Below are positions 14,177 to 14,702 of a stretch of 14,702 nt of DNA, one piece after another. The notes under the pieces are model-generated. The model was not told where the DNA came from. It made no database searches and saw only the letters and a list, made by a program, of their open reading frames with translations. A program made the position numbers and the translations under genes. Origin of the DNA: Chitinophagaceae bacterium UBA3961 (GTDB lineage Bacteria > Bacteroidota > Bacteroidia > Chitinophagales > Chitinophagaceae); assembly GCA_002385265.1 (NCBI GenBank), contig DGDD01000077.1, forward strand, positions 1-14,702, in the 5' to 3' direction. Position 1 is the first letter of the stretch. Each line of letters starts with the position of its first letter.

Positions 14177-14221
14177 TATAAATAGTAACACTTATAAGAA
14201 AAAAGGCCCCCTTTGTGAACT

Positions 14222-14250
14222 GATAGTAGGCTATCCCCTGATTTTTTTTT
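14222..14250 (+). terminator. Weak candidate terminator after the aroB-aroA-aroC-DUF952 group
   Basis: GATAG (14222-14226) pairs with CTATC (14231-14235), and nine T follow at 14242-14250. The stem is short and the T-run begins six bases after it, so this is only a possible terminator. No better one is seen in the gap; the palindromic repeat upstream may do the job instead. Confidence 0.3.
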
Positions 14251-14315
14251 ATCATTGTGTCAAATTTCCAGACCGTTTCTCCACTTCGAAAGTTTTGCGG
14301 GAAGCAATCACATTT

Positions 14316-14702
14316 ATGAATCGGCTATTAATCCTTATTTCCTTTTCTGTTTTCGTTTGTTTTTTGGCCATCGGATGTACTTCTGATGAGAGCAATGCAC
14401 CGCGCATTGTAGAAAAGCCTGAGGAAATGGATGATGTAGTGGGCCGACAAATTTCCAGATTATTAGAACAGTCTCTCAACAAAAGCGGACGAATTTCCGA
14501 TACCATTATCATTCGATTGGATACACTGATCGATATCTATTACAAAAACAATGGATATAAAGCCGTTTGGACACATGAATCGGCTTTTACTCCTTTGGCA
14601 GACTCATTGATTGATTTCATCGGTCGCTCAAAATACTTTGGACTCTTTCCAAACGACTATCACTACTCAACACTTTCGGCTATAAAAAACCGATTGGTGA
14701 CG
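14316..14702 (+). CDS. L,D-transpeptidase-family lipoprotein, N-terminal part
   Basis: The frame opens at ATG 14316 and runs without stop to the window end (129 codons), so the gene is cut by the edge. It starts with a hydrophobic signal segment ending LAIGC (C21), a lipoprotein-type cleavage site, followed by TSDES. After a charged linker, residues about 73-125 (IYYKNNGYKAVWTHE, then LFPNDYHYS) resemble the scaffold domain that precedes the catalytic domain in YcbB/ErfK-type L,D-transpeptidases. The catalytic domain, with its HxxG and SxGCxR motifs, would lie beyond the window, so the activity is not shown here. The role would be peptidoglycan cross-linking or linkage in the periplasm. Confidence 0.75.
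   Translation, partial: MNRLLILISFSVFVCFLAIGCTSDESNAPRIVEKPEEMDDVVGRQISRLLEQSLNKSGRISDTIIIRLDTLIDIYYKNNGYKAVWTHESAFTPLADSLIDFIGRSKYFGLFPNDYHYSTLSAIKNRLVT

Noticed and set aside
1..14702. tRNA, rRNA, CRISPR arrays, transposases or phage genes
   Set aside because: None was seen on reading: no cloverleaf with a CCA-proximal TTCGAnTC block, no regular spacer-repeat pattern, and all long frames are accounted for by housekeeping genes.

Overview
The window looks like a chromosomal segment of a Bacteroidota bacterium, most likely a Chitinophagaceae-type member. The reasons are the near absence of Shine-Dalgarno sequences before clear genes, promoter-like boxes of the Bacteroidota form TTTG/TAnnTTTG (for example at 4252-4282 and 7417-7424), a DAHP synthase carrying a C-terminal chorismate mutase, and the BadF-type kinase + murQ pair. 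The taxon is an inference from these traits; no rRNA or other direct marker is present.

Layout. 1-1696: a terminator and a minus-strand S41 carboxyl-terminal processing protease. 1864-4204: a plus-strand cell-wall sugar recycling pair (BadF/BadG-type amino-sugar kinase and the MurNAc-6-phosphate etherase murQ), then an unrecognised 187-residue protein. 4248-13719: a large aromatic amino acid cluster: pheA, a PLP aminotransferase, tyrA, a DEAD-box RNA helicase with its own promoter, a DAHP synthase/chorismate mutase fusion, aroB, aroA and aroC. 13741-14040: a DUF952 protein. 14041-14315: an intergenic stretch with nested inverted repeats. 14316-14702: the start of a lipoprotein with an L,D-transpeptidase scaffold domain, cut by the window edge.

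The most interesting element lies between 4248 and 4441, just before pheA. A strong Bacteroidota promoter is followed by a 25-codon open frame (4287-4364). Residues 7-16 of this frame are FFTFYFYYFF: nine of ten are Phe or Tyr. Next comes a GC-rich rho-independent terminator (4391-4425). The 9 bases at 4341-4349, inside the leader frame, repeat the 3' half of the terminator stem exactly, so they can pair instead with its 5' half (4397-4403) as an antiterminator. This is the full set of parts for ribosome-mediated transcription attenuation that senses both Phe and Tyr. The genes directly downstream make both: prephenate dehydratase (Phe branch), aminotransferase (both) and prephenate dehydrogenase (Tyr branch).

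How the genes work together: the DAHP synthase/chorismate mutase fusion catalyses both the entry step and the branch-point step (chorismate to prephenate). AroB, AroA and AroC supply three of the intermediate steps. PheA, TyrA and the aminotransferase finish Phe and Tyr. Dehydroquinate dehydratase, shikimate dehydrogenase and shikimate kinase are not in the window and must be encoded elsewhere.
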